Part shown: positions 1 to 6,723 of the stretch, piece by piece
Layout of the letters: each line of letters opens with the position of its first letter
How positions within the stretch are numbered: the stretch's first letter is position 1
Source of the DNA: an uncultured Treponema sp.
Lineage (GTDB): Bacteria > Spirochaetota > Spirochaetia > Treponematales > Treponemataceae
Length of the DNA: 22,715 bases
Direction of reading: 5' to 3'
NCBI GenBank assembly: GCA_938039145.1
Contig: CALHVG010000042.1
Location: 1 to 22,715 of the forward strand
Made by a program: the position numbers and the translations under genes
Notes under the pieces: generated by a model
Told to the model about the DNA's origin: nothing
Seen by the model: the letters and a program-made list of their open reading frames with translations, nothing else
The model's database searches: none

Positions 1-254
1 GCACTATCTATTTGACCTGGAATGTTAAAAATGCTCTTAGACTGATCTAGCGAAAGCATCTCATCTTTCACTTTATTCAACCTTCCCAGATCCTGATTCA
101 GTTCAACAATTGCAGGCTCTTTATATTCCTTTTCAAAATATCTCGATATTGTTGAATTTATAAAAATTGCACTTGGTAAAACTATGTAAATATAAAGCAA
201 TATGAAAAATGAATATTTAGAAATCTTTTTAAAAATTTTTGTAACTTTATTTTT
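1..254 (-). CDS. Partial membrane protein fragment without a visible start
   Basis: An open minus-strand frame enters from the left edge and encodes a basic N-terminal stretch (KVTKIFKKISK), one strong hydrophobic segment (FFILLYIYIVLPSAIFI) and then a charged, probably helical region rich in Glu, Lys and Leu. This is the layout of a single-pass inner-membrane protein with an extracytoplasmic helical domain. The frame stays open back to a TGA near 417, but it contains no ATG, GTG or TTG before the membrane segment and I see no ribosome binding site. It could be a 5'-damaged gene, use a rare start such as ATT, or contain a frameshift. The function is unknown. The right limit given is only where the coding character begins. 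Confidence 0.35.
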
Positions 255-321
255 ATAAATAGTATATCGATACCCGGAAATTAAAAATGTGCAACTAATT
301 TTAGATTCCGGGAAAAATGCT

Positions 322-366
322 GCCGGAGCCGAAGTTTTTCCGCATGAAAAATTTCGGCAAACCGGC
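322..366 (-). terminator. Long imperfect hairpin downstream of the GNAT gene
   Basis: GCCGAAGTTTTT (328-339) pairs with AAAAATTTCGGC (347-358) with one G-U pair around a 7-base loop. An outer GCCGG/CCGGC arm (322-326, 362-366) can extend it. It lies about 50 bases past the stop codon of the minus-strand acetyltransferase and is followed on that strand by a short T run, so it is probably its terminator. The T tail is offset from the stem, so the call is moderate. Confidence 0.5.
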
Positions 367-416
367 TGATTTGAAAAGATTGAAAATATTTTGACTTTAG
401 GAGACTTTAAAAGCGG

Positions 417-863
417 TCATTCAATCTTTTTCAAAAAGCGAATTTGGGTTTTCTCGGAATCGAAATTGAGTTTTCTGTAAACGGAATGCGCGTCTTTACG
501 CATTGCGACGGATTCCGCCCGTATAAATGCAAATCCGTTTTGCGCAGCATAACGTTCTACGGCTTCCATCAAACTTCTTCCGATTCCCGTTCTTCTCAGT
601 TTTTCATCAACTGCAAATCCCGTAATATTTATTCCCGCGTCGCAATAAATCGTCTCATACGGCGCAAATCTGATAAATCCTGCAATAGAATTGTTTGAAT
701 CTGCCGGGAAATCCTTTTCCGCAACAAAAACACGGTTTTTCGGATTGAGCAGGAGATTTTTTAGGCGCACGCAAATATCGTCTGCTTCGGACGGATAGCC
801 TAACTGAGAAGTCAGTTCCGAAAGAGCATTAACATCTTTTTCTTCCGCCTCTCTAATCAACAT
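417..863 (-). CDS. GNAT-family N-acetyltransferase
   Basis: This 148-residue protein has the size and fold signature of a single-domain GNAT enzyme, which transfers an acetyl group from acetyl-CoA to an amine. The N-terminus MLIREAEEKDV is the usual first strand and helix. Motif A is clear: a strand (INITGFAVDEKLR) followed by the CoA pyrophosphate loop RRTGIG and a long helix. The C-terminus has the YRKLNF element typical of motif B. The start is supported by GGAGG about 7 bases upstream. A TATAAT on the minus strand (945-950) is a plausible -10 element, although no good -35 is seen. The gene stands alone, with a hairpin after it. The substrate (small molecule or protein N-terminus) cannot be inferred. 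Confidence 0.85.
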   Translation of the reverse strand: MLIREAEEKDVNALSELTSQLGYPSEADDICVRLKNLLLNPKNRVFVAEKDFPADSNNSIAGFIRFAPYETIYCDAGINITGFAVDEKLRRTGIGRSLMEAVERYAAQNGFAFIRAESVAMRKDAHSVYRKLNFDSEKTQIRFLKKIE

Positions 864-964
864 AACTAGTCCTCCATATCATGCAAAAAAATTATTGCCA
901 ATCGGCACACAGCCATGCCTAAAACAGATAAATGCGCGCTTCTGATTATACCTTAATATGAACG

Positions 965-1107
965 AAAATTCTTTTCCGTGTGCCCGCAGCGTTCCTGCTC
1001 AATTTTGAACATCTCGGATTCTGCAACTATCCAAACAGGATTTTATCGGCTACGATATTTGAAAATCGGGTAGAAAGTTTCCGCGCTGAACTGCAAAAAT
1101 AATTATG
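965..1107 (+). repeat. 143-bp direct repeat, copy 1
   Basis: This block is 143 bp long and matches 1771-1913 with only five differences, all transitions. In one plus-strand frame (965-1102) it reads as 45 codons ending in TAA, with peptide text such as FCNYPNRILSATIFENR near the end. The same frame and stop are kept in copy 2, with three amino-acid changes. It may be the 3' end of a vanished gene that was copied together with the DNA following it. Copy 1 is followed by a damaged gene remnant. Confidence 0.85.
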
Positions 1108-1237
1108 GGAGAGGCGGTCGGCAAGTGAACGAGAATTGTAAAATTCGGCAAGAAAAATTATCCGACCGGCAGTATAAGAAAGCATTAGACGAGTTGGAAA
1201 AATGTAATGCAAACGGATACAAATCGGGAGAAAAATA
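1108..1237 (+). pseudogene. Probable remnant of a YD-repeat gene 5' region
   Basis: Directly after repeat copy 1 the frame reads MGEAVGK and then TGA. The 17 bases 1111-1127 match 2053-2069 of the YD-repeat gene at 15 positions, where that gene reads GETVGKW; the tryptophan TGG is TGA here. Relative to the intact locus about 136 bp, including the signal-peptide region, are missing. Beyond the stop the similarity is faint (TRIV against MKLV, then a TG pair). Alternatively, another frame (from GTG 1125) gives a 37-residue hydrophilic peptide ending in TAATG, which overlaps the start of the next gene and could couple its translation. I favour a decayed remnant but cannot exclude a short coding sequence. 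Confidence 0.45.
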
Positions 1238-1675
1238 ATGAAAAAGCTCGTTCTTTTGTTGATTTTAATAATTCCATTATTTTTCGTTTACTTTTTTATT
1301 TGCTTGCGACCGGCTAATCCAAAATTGCATACAATATGGATTGGGAAAGAAAAAAAACTTATAGATATTTATAAATATAAATGCGAAAAAATTGTTTTCA
1401 TCGAAGGCAAAAATAAAAAAGATAAAATTAAATTGTTTTGCGATTTTGTAAAAATAAAAAAACAATATGAAATTTACGATGTTTTAATGCTGTTTATAGA
1501 CAACGACGGATATGCGGCAGCATATCCGCTGTATACTTATTTTGACGATTTAAAGAGAGAACCTTTTTATGACGGTATTCGGTTTGAAGTTCCGTTTGAA
1601 AAAGAGCTTTCTAAAGATTGTGTATTCGTTAGAAGATTGACTAAAAATTCGTTCAGTATTGAAACGAAAGAATAA
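1238..1675 (+). CDS. Hypothetical AT-rich membrane-anchored protein
   Basis: This 145-residue protein of unknown family starts with a signal-anchor (MKKLVLLLILIIPLFFVYFF), followed by a lysine-rich, probably extracytoplasmic domain with many aromatic residues (IYKYK, YAAAYPLYTYF). There is a cysteine just after the hydrophobic segment (FIC), but the preceding residues do not make a convincing lipobox. GGGAG about 6 bases upstream of the ATG supports the start. Its codons are much richer in A and T than those of the housekeeping genes further right, and it sits between the two copies of the 143-bp repeat. This suggests that it came with, or was trapped by, the duplication. I do not recognise a family. 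Confidence 0.65.
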   Translation: MKKLVLLLILIIPLFFVYFFICLRPANPKLHTIWIGKEKKLIDIYKYKCEKIVFIEGKNKKDKIKLFCDFVKIKKQYEIYDVLMLFIDNDGYAAAYPLYTYFDDLKREPFYDGIRFEVPFEKELSKDCVFVRRLTKNSFSIETKE

Positions 1676-1770
1676 TGCTGAAAACAATAAAATATGCGAT
1701 ATCAGTATTTTCATATATGGAAAAATTATTTCAAAAAACAACAGATTTTATATCCTAATAAAGTCGAAAA

Positions 1771-1913
1771 AAAATTCTTTTCCGTGTGCCCGCAGCATTC
1801 CTGCTTAATTTTGGACATCTCGGATTCTGCAACTATCCAAACAGGATTTTATCGGCTACGATATTTGAAAATCGGGTAGAAAGTTCCCGCACTGAACTGC
1901 AAAAATAATTATG
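1771..1913 (+). repeat. 143-bp direct repeat, copy 2
   Basis: This is the second copy of the block at 965-1107, with five transitions between them. It ends 19 bases before the start of the YD-repeat gene, so it forms that gene's immediate upstream region and probably includes part of its promoter or leader. The sequence diverges abruptly after the shared ATG triplet (1911-1913). A run of four extra A residues precedes the block. Confidence 0.85.
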
Positions 1914-1932
1914 ATAATCAAGGAGAATCGTT

Positions 1933-2838
1933 ATGACTTTTCAAACAAAACTTTTGCATTTTTTCAAACTTGCAATACTGCTATGCATCGTTTTGCTTCC
2001 GAACCGGTTGCACGCGGCTGATAAAGAATACATCGAAGTTGAAATTGCCGGCGAGACTGTCGGCAAGTGGATGAAACTTGTTTCCGTCGACGAATATGAC
2101 AGCACGGGAAATAAAGTGCGTACAAAAACGACTTACGGAGAATACGATTATTCCGAATGGCGTTACGAATATGATGAAAAAGGTCAAAAGATTCGTGAAA
2201 TATACACGAAAGGCTCTCAGAAAACCGGCGAATCGTACAGCAATGAAACGGTGTATACCTATGATAAGCGGGGAAATAACATCTATTCTAAAGATTCCTA
2301 TGGGACGGAGATTTGGTATGAGTATAACGGCAAAGGAAAGCTGATTCATTCAAAAACTTCAGATGATAAGGAATCTTGGTATCAATACGACAGTAACGGA
2401 AACGAGATTCACAGCGAAAGTTCCGACGGAAATGCGACATGGTCGGAGTACAACGCTAAAGGAAAGTTGGTCTATTATAAAGATTCAAACGGGTACGAAT
2501 ATCGGAGTGACTACGACAGCAAGGGGAATGCCGTTCATACAAAATATTCCGACGGCAGCGAGGCGTGGTATGAATATGACGGCAAAGGAAATCTGACTTA
2601 TTGGAAAAGATCGGACGGTTTTGAGTGCCGGTATGAGTTTGATGACAACGGAAAACGAATATACTACAAAGATTCCGACGGCGTTGAAGAACGGAACGAA
2701 TATGATAAGCACGGAAATGAGATTCGCACTATCGTCAAAAGCAACGGAAAGCTGGAAAAAGGCTGGGCTCACATACTCGAATACTATAAAAACAGCGGAA
2801 TATTGAAAAAAGACAGCTGCTATTTTTTCAGCCGATAA
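1933..2838 (+). CDS. Secreted YD/RHS-like repeat protein
   Basis: This 301-residue exported protein has a clear signal peptide (hydrophobic core LAILLCIVLL, probable cleavage at LHA/ADK, about residue 28). After a linker it has degenerate YD motifs (residues 78-120) and then seven consecutive units of exactly 21 residues (about 122-268). Each has the pattern S-D-G-x-E-x-x-x-x-Y-D-x-x-G-N-x-x-x-x-K-x, as in SDGSEAWYEYDGKGNLTYWK. YD repeats occur in RHS and teneurin proteins, where they form beta-strand shells or surface structures. Here there is no RHS core and no toxin domain, so an adhesive or surface role is an inference. AGGAG precedes the ATG. No terminator is obvious, and the downstream 110 bp is unremarkable. 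Confidence 0.75.
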   Translation: MTFQTKLLHFFKLAILLCIVLLPNRLHAADKEYIEVEIAGETVGKWMKLVSVDEYDSTGNKVRTKTTYGEYDYSEWRYEYDEKGQKIREIYTKGSQKTGESYSNETVYTYDKRGNNIYSKDSYGTEIWYEYNGKGKLIHSKTSDDKESWYQYDSNGNEIHSESSDGNATWSEYNAKGKLVYYKDSNGYEYRSDYDSKGNAVHTKYSDGSEAWYEYDGKGNLTYWKRSDGFECRYEFDDNGKRIYYKDSDGVEERNEYDKHGNEIRTIVKSNGKLEKGWAHILEYYKNSGILKKDSCYFFSR

Positions 2839-2948
2839 AGCGGATATAAGGCGACCGATGTATTTTCCGATGAACTTCGATTAACTCCGGAAGACCGCAG
2901 GCAGAGGTAAATAAAATGCAACCGGCTGACGTTTTGTCGACTGACGGT

Positions 2949-3280
2949 GTTTGCGTTTTTATGCGACCGCGCTCGCTTACTTTTTCAGCAGAGCGGTAAA
3001 CGGGTTGTATATTGTGCCGTCGTTGCTGTCGGATGAGCGGAAGTTGTCTTTGCGTCCGCCTGAAACGGCGTTTTCTTTGCGCTGTGCGGCATTCTGCCGT
3101 CCGGTTCCGGCGGCGTTTGCGTTTTTATGCGACCGCGCTCGATTACTTTTTCAGCAGAGCGGCAAACGGGTTGTATGTTGTGCCGTCGTTGCTGCCGGAT
3201 GAACGGAAGTTGTCTTTGCGTCCGCCTGAAACAGTGTTTTCTTTGCGCTGTGCGGCATTCTGCCGTCCGGTTCCGGCGGC
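2949..3280. repeat. Two tandem 166-bp repeats
   Basis: The units 2949-3114 and 3115-3280 differ at 7 of 166 positions. They are distinctly richer in G and C than the flanks. On the minus strand each encodes, in one frame, about 45 residues ending in the same C-terminus, NPF(A/T)ALLKK followed by TAA. Because 166 is not a multiple of three, the two cannot be read as one protein. They look like a duplicated 3' end of a gene whose 5' part is missing, and no start is seen for either. Overlapping frames on both strands are long only because the sequence is GC-rich and stop-poor. Confidence 0.85.
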
Positions 3281-3510
3281 AGTTCCGTTTTCGCAATGCA
3301 AGCGTGTATCCGTATTTTTGAAATATTTAATATAGAAGATGAGCTGTTTGATTTTTGCGGCACAAGAGCACACCAAGAATTATTTCTGAAAAATATGTTA
3401 AAACCTTCGGCGGTAAGATTTTATTTGAAAAAACGCGGCAAGGATTGTAGCGGCGGCGGGCATAAAGCCCGCCGTTCCGAAGCTTTCCTGCATACGAAAA
3501 AAATGTTTTA
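3281..3510. other. Non-coding stretch with one perfect hairpin
   Basis: No convincing gene is seen here. The one clear structure is CGGCGGGC-ATAAA-GCCCGCCG (3454-3474), an 8-bp perfect stem with a 5-base loop. No T run follows closely on either strand, so it is not a standard terminator. Confidence 0.5.
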
Positions 3511-3656
3511 TGATATACTGTGTCCCGTTTCCGCGGACGAATGTTTTTTCTGAAAAACAGGAGCGAAGGAATGAGCGTAAGCGGAACCGCGGAAAGCCTG
3601 TTTTTTGCGGAACGCAAAAAGCCGCCCGAATGAAAATTCAAAAAAAATAAACGGGC
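3511..3656 (+). promoter_or_regulatory. Extended -10 promoter and hairpin-rich leader ahead of fabF
   Basis: TGATATACT (3511-3519) fits an extended -10 promoter; no -35 is needed or seen. The presumed transcript then contains several perfect complementary pairs. TTTCCGCGG (3528-3536) pairs with CCGCGGAAA (3587-3595). TGTTTTT-TCTG-AAAAACA occupies 3542-3559. TTTTTGCG-GAA-CGCAAAAA occupies 3602-3620. GCCCG (3623-3627) can meet CGGGC (3652-3656). The long-range pair would enclose the GGAG and start codon of the tiny frame at 3571. It could be a regulatory leader of fabF-fabV or a separate small RNA. No known riboswitch class is recognised. Confidence 0.4.
3571..3633 (+). CDS. Possible 20-residue leader peptide
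   Basis: A short frame encodes MSVSGTAESLFFAERKKPPE and then TGA. It is preceded by GGAG at 8 bases' distance. It lies inside the structured leader, with the presumed ribosome binding site in the loop of the 3528-3595 pairing. It has no similarity I recognise and may be chance. If it is real, it could act as a leader peptide whose translation changes the RNA fold. Confidence 0.25.
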   Translation: MSVSGTAESLFFAERKKPPE

Positions 3657-3750
3657 AAACTTGTGTACAATGCGCGTTCCTGCTTTGTTACGGACGTGCA
3701 CAAAAAGCCGGCTGAAAGGCTGCTCTTTTTTGGCTTTTATAGGAGTTAAA

Positions 3751-5007
3751 ATGAAACGAGTTGTAATAACCGGTCTTGGGGCTGTAACACCTGTGGGAAA
3801 TGACGCGGAATCCACATGGCGCAATGTAAAAAACGGCGTTTGCGGCGCGGATAAAATAACGCTTTTTGACGCGTCGAACCATTCCGTTCAGATTGCGGCG
3901 GAAGTCAAGGATTTTTCGCTTGACTCATACGGCGTAGACAGAAAATTTGCAAAAAAACTTTCAAGATTTTCTAAATTTCTTCTCGGTTCAAGCATAGAGG
4001 CGGTTACCGATTCGGGATTTACAAAAGAAAACTTAAAGGAACGGAACGTGGGAATAATCACGGGAATCGGAATAGGGATTTCGGACGGCGTTGAGGCAGG
4101 ATACAAAAAATATCTTGACCCGAACGCAGGCGTAACCAGACTTCCGCCGCTTACAGCCCCGCTTTCGCTGAACAACGAAGCGCCCGCCGCCGTAAGCATA
4201 TTTTACGGAATCCGGGGGCCAAGCTGGACGATTTCCACGGCGTGTGCATCCGGAACGGACGCACTGAACCTTGCCGCCGACATGATTCGTCTTGGAAGGA
4301 TGGATGTTTGTCTTGCAGGCGGAACGGATGCTAACATCACGGGATTCAATATAGGATGCTACCAGGCGCTTCAGGCTTTGACTTCAAGTTTCAACGACAA
4401 TCCGAAAGCGGCAAGCAGACCTTTTGACAAAGACAGAAGCGGCTTTGTTATGGGAGAAGGAGCAGCCGTTCTTGTTCTTGAAGAACTTGAACACGCAAAA
4501 AAACGGGGAGCAAAGATTTATGCCGAAATTGCAGGAGTAGGCTCATCTTCCGACGCATACCACATAACGGCGCCTTTGGAAGACGGTTCCGGCGGCGCTA
4601 TTGCTGTAAAAAAAGCACTTTCCGATGCGGGAATGAAGAACGACGAAATCCAGTACTACAACGCTCACGGAACTTCAACAAGCGCAAACGATTCCTCTGA
4701 AACGAAAATGCTGAAGTCCGTTTTCGGAGAGCACGCTTACAAACTGCACATTTCGTCTACTAAAAGCGAAACGGGGCATCTTGTGGGGGCGGCAGGCGCA
4801 ATCGAAGCTTTAATCTGCGTAAAAGCGATTCAGGAAGGATTTGTTCCGCCTACGGCAAACCTTGAAAATCCGGATCTGGAAAACGGCTGCGATTTGGACT
4901 ACACTCCAAAAGTCGGAGTAAAAGCGGACATAAATGCGGCGGTAAGCTGTTCGCTGGGTTTTGGCGGTCACAACGCCTGCATAATAATTCGGAAATACAA
5001 AGATTGA
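3751..5007 (+). CDS. fabF: Beta-ketoacyl-ACP synthase II (KAS II)
   Basis: FabF condenses malonyl-ACP with acyl-ACP in the elongation cycle of type II fatty-acid synthesis in the cytoplasm. The start at 3751 (MKRVVITGLGAVTPVG, the canonical KAS N-terminus) is chosen over an in-frame ATG at 3661 because TAGGAG lies just upstream and the extra 30 residues resemble no KAS. The 418-residue length is normal. The catalytic triad is intact: Cys165 in STACASG, His306 in NAHGTST and His343 in TGHLVGAAGA, with Lys338 in SSTKSE. The C-terminal GFGGHNACIIIRK is also typical. fabV follows 44 bp downstream, so the two are probably co-transcribed. The leader upstream contains several hairpins. Confidence 0.97.
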   Translation: MKRVVITGLGAVTPVGNDAESTWRNVKNGVCGADKITLFDASNHSVQIAAEVKDFSLDSYGVDRKFAKKLSRFSKFLLGSSIEAVTDSGFTKENLKERNVGIITGIGIGISDGVEAGYKKYLDPNAGVTRLPPLTAPLSLNNEAPAAVSIFYGIRGPSWTISTACASGTDALNLAADMIRLGRMDVCLAGGTDANITGFNIGCYQALQALTSSFNDNPKAASRPFDKDRSGFVMGEGAAVLVLEELEHAKKRGAKIYAEIAGVGSSSDAYHITAPLEDGSGGAIAVKKALSDAGMKNDEIQYYNAHGTSTSANDSSETKMLKSVFGEHAYKLHISSTKSETGHLVGAAGAIEALICVKAIQEGFVPPTANLENPDLENGCDLDYTPKVGVKADINAAVSCSLGFGGHNACIIIRKYKD

Positions 5008-5051
5008 AAAAACGGCTCAAATAGAGCATATAAACTTTAGGAGAAAAAATT

Positions 5052-6305
5052 ATGGCTATCATCAAACCAATGGTAAGAAGCAGTATGTGTATAAACGCCC
5101 ATCCTGTAGGATGCGCAAAAGACACTGAAAATCAGATTGCATACGTGAAAAAGCAAAAGGCAAAGCGCGGAACAAAAACGCTTAAAGAAGGCGGAAAAGG
5201 CCCGTCGCTTGTTCTTGTGCTCGGCTGTTCCACGGGCTACGGACTTGCAAGCCGAATTTCTGCAGCATTCGAATACGGAGCCGACACGATAGGCGTTTCT
5301 TTTGAAAAAGAAGCTTCGGAAACCCGCGGCGGAACTCCCGGCTGGTACAACAATCAGGCGTTCGACAGGGCGGCTGAAAAAGACGGACTTTTTTCAAAAA
5401 CGTTCAGCGCAGATGCATTTTCAAACGAAACCCGCAAAACTGTAATCGACGAAATAAAAAAGACCGGAAAAAAAGTGGCTCTCGTAATCTATTCGCTTGC
5501 TTCTCCTGTAAGAAGCGACCCCGAAAAAATCGACGAAGCTACGGGTCAGCACGTAATGTATAAGTCCGTGATAAAACCCATCGGAAAAACGTATTCGGGA
5601 AAAGCAATCGACATAATGAGCCAAACGATAAAAGACGCAAGCGCGGAACCCGCAAACGATGACGAAATCGAAAACACGGTAAAAGTAATGGGCGGCGAAG
5701 ACTGGCAGCTTTGGATAAATGCGCTTTTGCAGGCGGACGTTCTGAACAAAGGCTGCAGAACACTTGCCTACTCTTACATAGGCCCTGAGCTTAGCCATGC
5801 AATTTACCGCGACGGCACAATCGGGCAGGCAAAAAAACATCTTGAGGCGACGGCTCTAAAAATGAACGAACAGCTTAAACAAAGCATAGACGGAGCGGCG
5901 TACGTTTCCGTGAACAAGGGGCTTGTAACAAGAAGTTCTGCGGTCATTCCGATTATTTCGCTTTATCTTTCAATTCTGTTCAAAGTTATGAAAAAAAAAG
6001 GAACGCACGAAGGCTGCATCGAACAGATGGAACGCCTTTTTGCAGAACGCCTTTACACCGGAAACGAAAACAGCCCGGCAAAAGTTCCCGTCGATTCTGA
6101 AAACAGAATACGTATGGACGATTGGGAAATGGCAAGCGATGTTCAGGAAGAAGTCGTTCGCCTGATGACGGACGTAACGCAGGAAAATCTTTCCGAGCGC
6201 TGCGACCTTTCGGGCTACAAACACGACTTTTTGGCTATAAACGGATTTGACATCGACGGCGTAGATTACGAAAAAGACGTGTCCGACATGAGAAGCCTTG
6301 ACTAA
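5052..6305 (+). CDS. fabV: NADH-dependent trans-2-enoyl-ACP/CoA reductase (FabV/TER)
   Basis: FabV reduces trans-2-enoyl-ACP or enoyl-CoA to the saturated thioester with NADH, the last step of a fatty-acid elongation round. In T. denticola the same family acts on crotonyl-CoA. The 417-residue protein opens with KPMVRSSMCINAHPVGC and has the Rossmann glycine motif LGCSTGYGLASR (about 57-68), an acidic residue after strand 2 (SFEKEASE, typical of NADH preference), and the family active site Tyr252-x8-Lys261 (IYRDGTIGQAKK). PVSVNKGLVTR-like and GYKHDFLAINGFD segments are also characteristic. TAGGAG precedes the ATG. Pairing with fabF suggests a role in fatty-acid synthesis rather than only fermentation; both are possible. 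FabV-type reductases are known for triclosan tolerance. Confidence 0.96.
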   Translation: MAIIKPMVRSSMCINAHPVGCAKDTENQIAYVKKQKAKRGTKTLKEGGKGPSLVLVLGCSTGYGLASRISAAFEYGADTIGVSFEKEASETRGGTPGWYNNQAFDRAAEKDGLFSKTFSADAFSNETRKTVIDEIKKTGKKVALVIYSLASPVRSDPEKIDEATGQHVMYKSVIKPIGKTYSGKAIDIMSQTIKDASAEPANDDEIENTVKVMGGEDWQLWINALLQADVLNKGCRTLAYSYIGPELSHAIYRDGTIGQAKKHLEATALKMNEQLKQSIDGAAYVSVNKGLVTRSSAVIPIISLYLSILFKVMKKKGTHEGCIEQMERLFAERLYTGNENSPAKVPVDSENRIRMDDWEMASDVQEEVVRLMTDVTQENLSERCDLSGYKHDFLAINGFDIDGVDYEKDVSDMRSLD

Positions 6306-6310
6306 ATTTC

Positions 6311-6337
6311 AGGCGAAAAATCTTCGCCTCTGATTTT
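6311..6337 (+). terminator. Hairpin after fabV
   Basis: AGGCGAA-AAATC-TTCGCCT (6311-6329) is a perfect 7-bp stem starting 6 bases after the fabV stop. It is followed by CTGATTTT, a weak T run. It probably acts together with the stronger hairpin 25 bases further on. Confidence 0.55.
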
Positions 6338-6354
6338 AAATTATAAAAATATTT

Positions 6355-6404
6355 AAAAAGTCCTTTGCAAGGTAAAATATTCACTTCGCGAAGGACTTTT
6401 TATT
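6355..6404. terminator. Strong bidirectional terminator
   Basis: AAAAAGTCCTTTGC (6355-6368) pairs with GCGAAGGACTTTTT (6388-6401) over 14 bp with one G-U. A T run follows on the plus strand and another on the minus strand. It closes the fabF-fabV unit. Confidence 0.8.
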
Positions 6405-6723
6405 TCCCGAAAAATATTTATCCCCGAAAAAATAAAAATGCACCGCGAAAATTAAAAATCCCGGCTAAAAGAGACGCTCGCAAAAATAAAACACAAAATC
6501 GGACTTTTTATATTTTTGAAAGTCTTATTAATTTTTTTAATTCCGAACCCGCTCATCGTCATTATTTATAAACGCACAATTTTTACGAAAAATCCGAAAA
6601 ATCAGATTTCCATAAAATTAAAACAAATCAGCGGAACAAAAATATTTTTTACATTCGCTTTGTTCAGTCTTGCACACGGAAAACTTATATAATTTTATAA
6701 AAAAATCTGCTATTCTCTTTATT
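6402..6723. other. AT-rich intergenic stretch with a -10 element
   Basis: I see no gene here. A weak hairpin, GACTTT/AAAGTC (6502-6524), is followed by an interrupted T run. TATAAT at 6688-6693 is a perfect -10 sequence about 30 bases ahead of the next start codon and probably belongs to its promoter; no -35 at proper spacing was found. Confidence 0.5.

Noticed and set aside
1694..1879. 61-residue plus-strand frame across repeat copy 2
   Set aside because: It uses a different frame from the one kept open in both repeat copies, and copy 1 does not preserve it.
2295..2737. CRISPR-like array suggested by regular 63-bp periodicity
   Set aside because: The periodicity is coding (21-residue units) with no identical repeats or unique spacers.
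2951..3335. Several overlapping plus-strand frames in the tandem duplication
   Set aside because: They repeat each other in shifted frames, lack ribosome binding sites, and are explained by stop-poor GC-rich sequence.
3454..3474. Intrinsic terminator
   Set aside because: The stem is perfect but no T run follows on either strand.
3661..3750. Thirty-codon N-terminal extension of fabF from an upstream ATG
   Set aside because: The canonical KAS start and a good ribosome binding site are at 3751, and the extension is Cys/Lys-rich and unlike the family.
5421..5840. 139-residue frame opposite fabV
   Set aside because: It lies wholly antisense to a clear enzyme gene and has no start signals or family resemblance.
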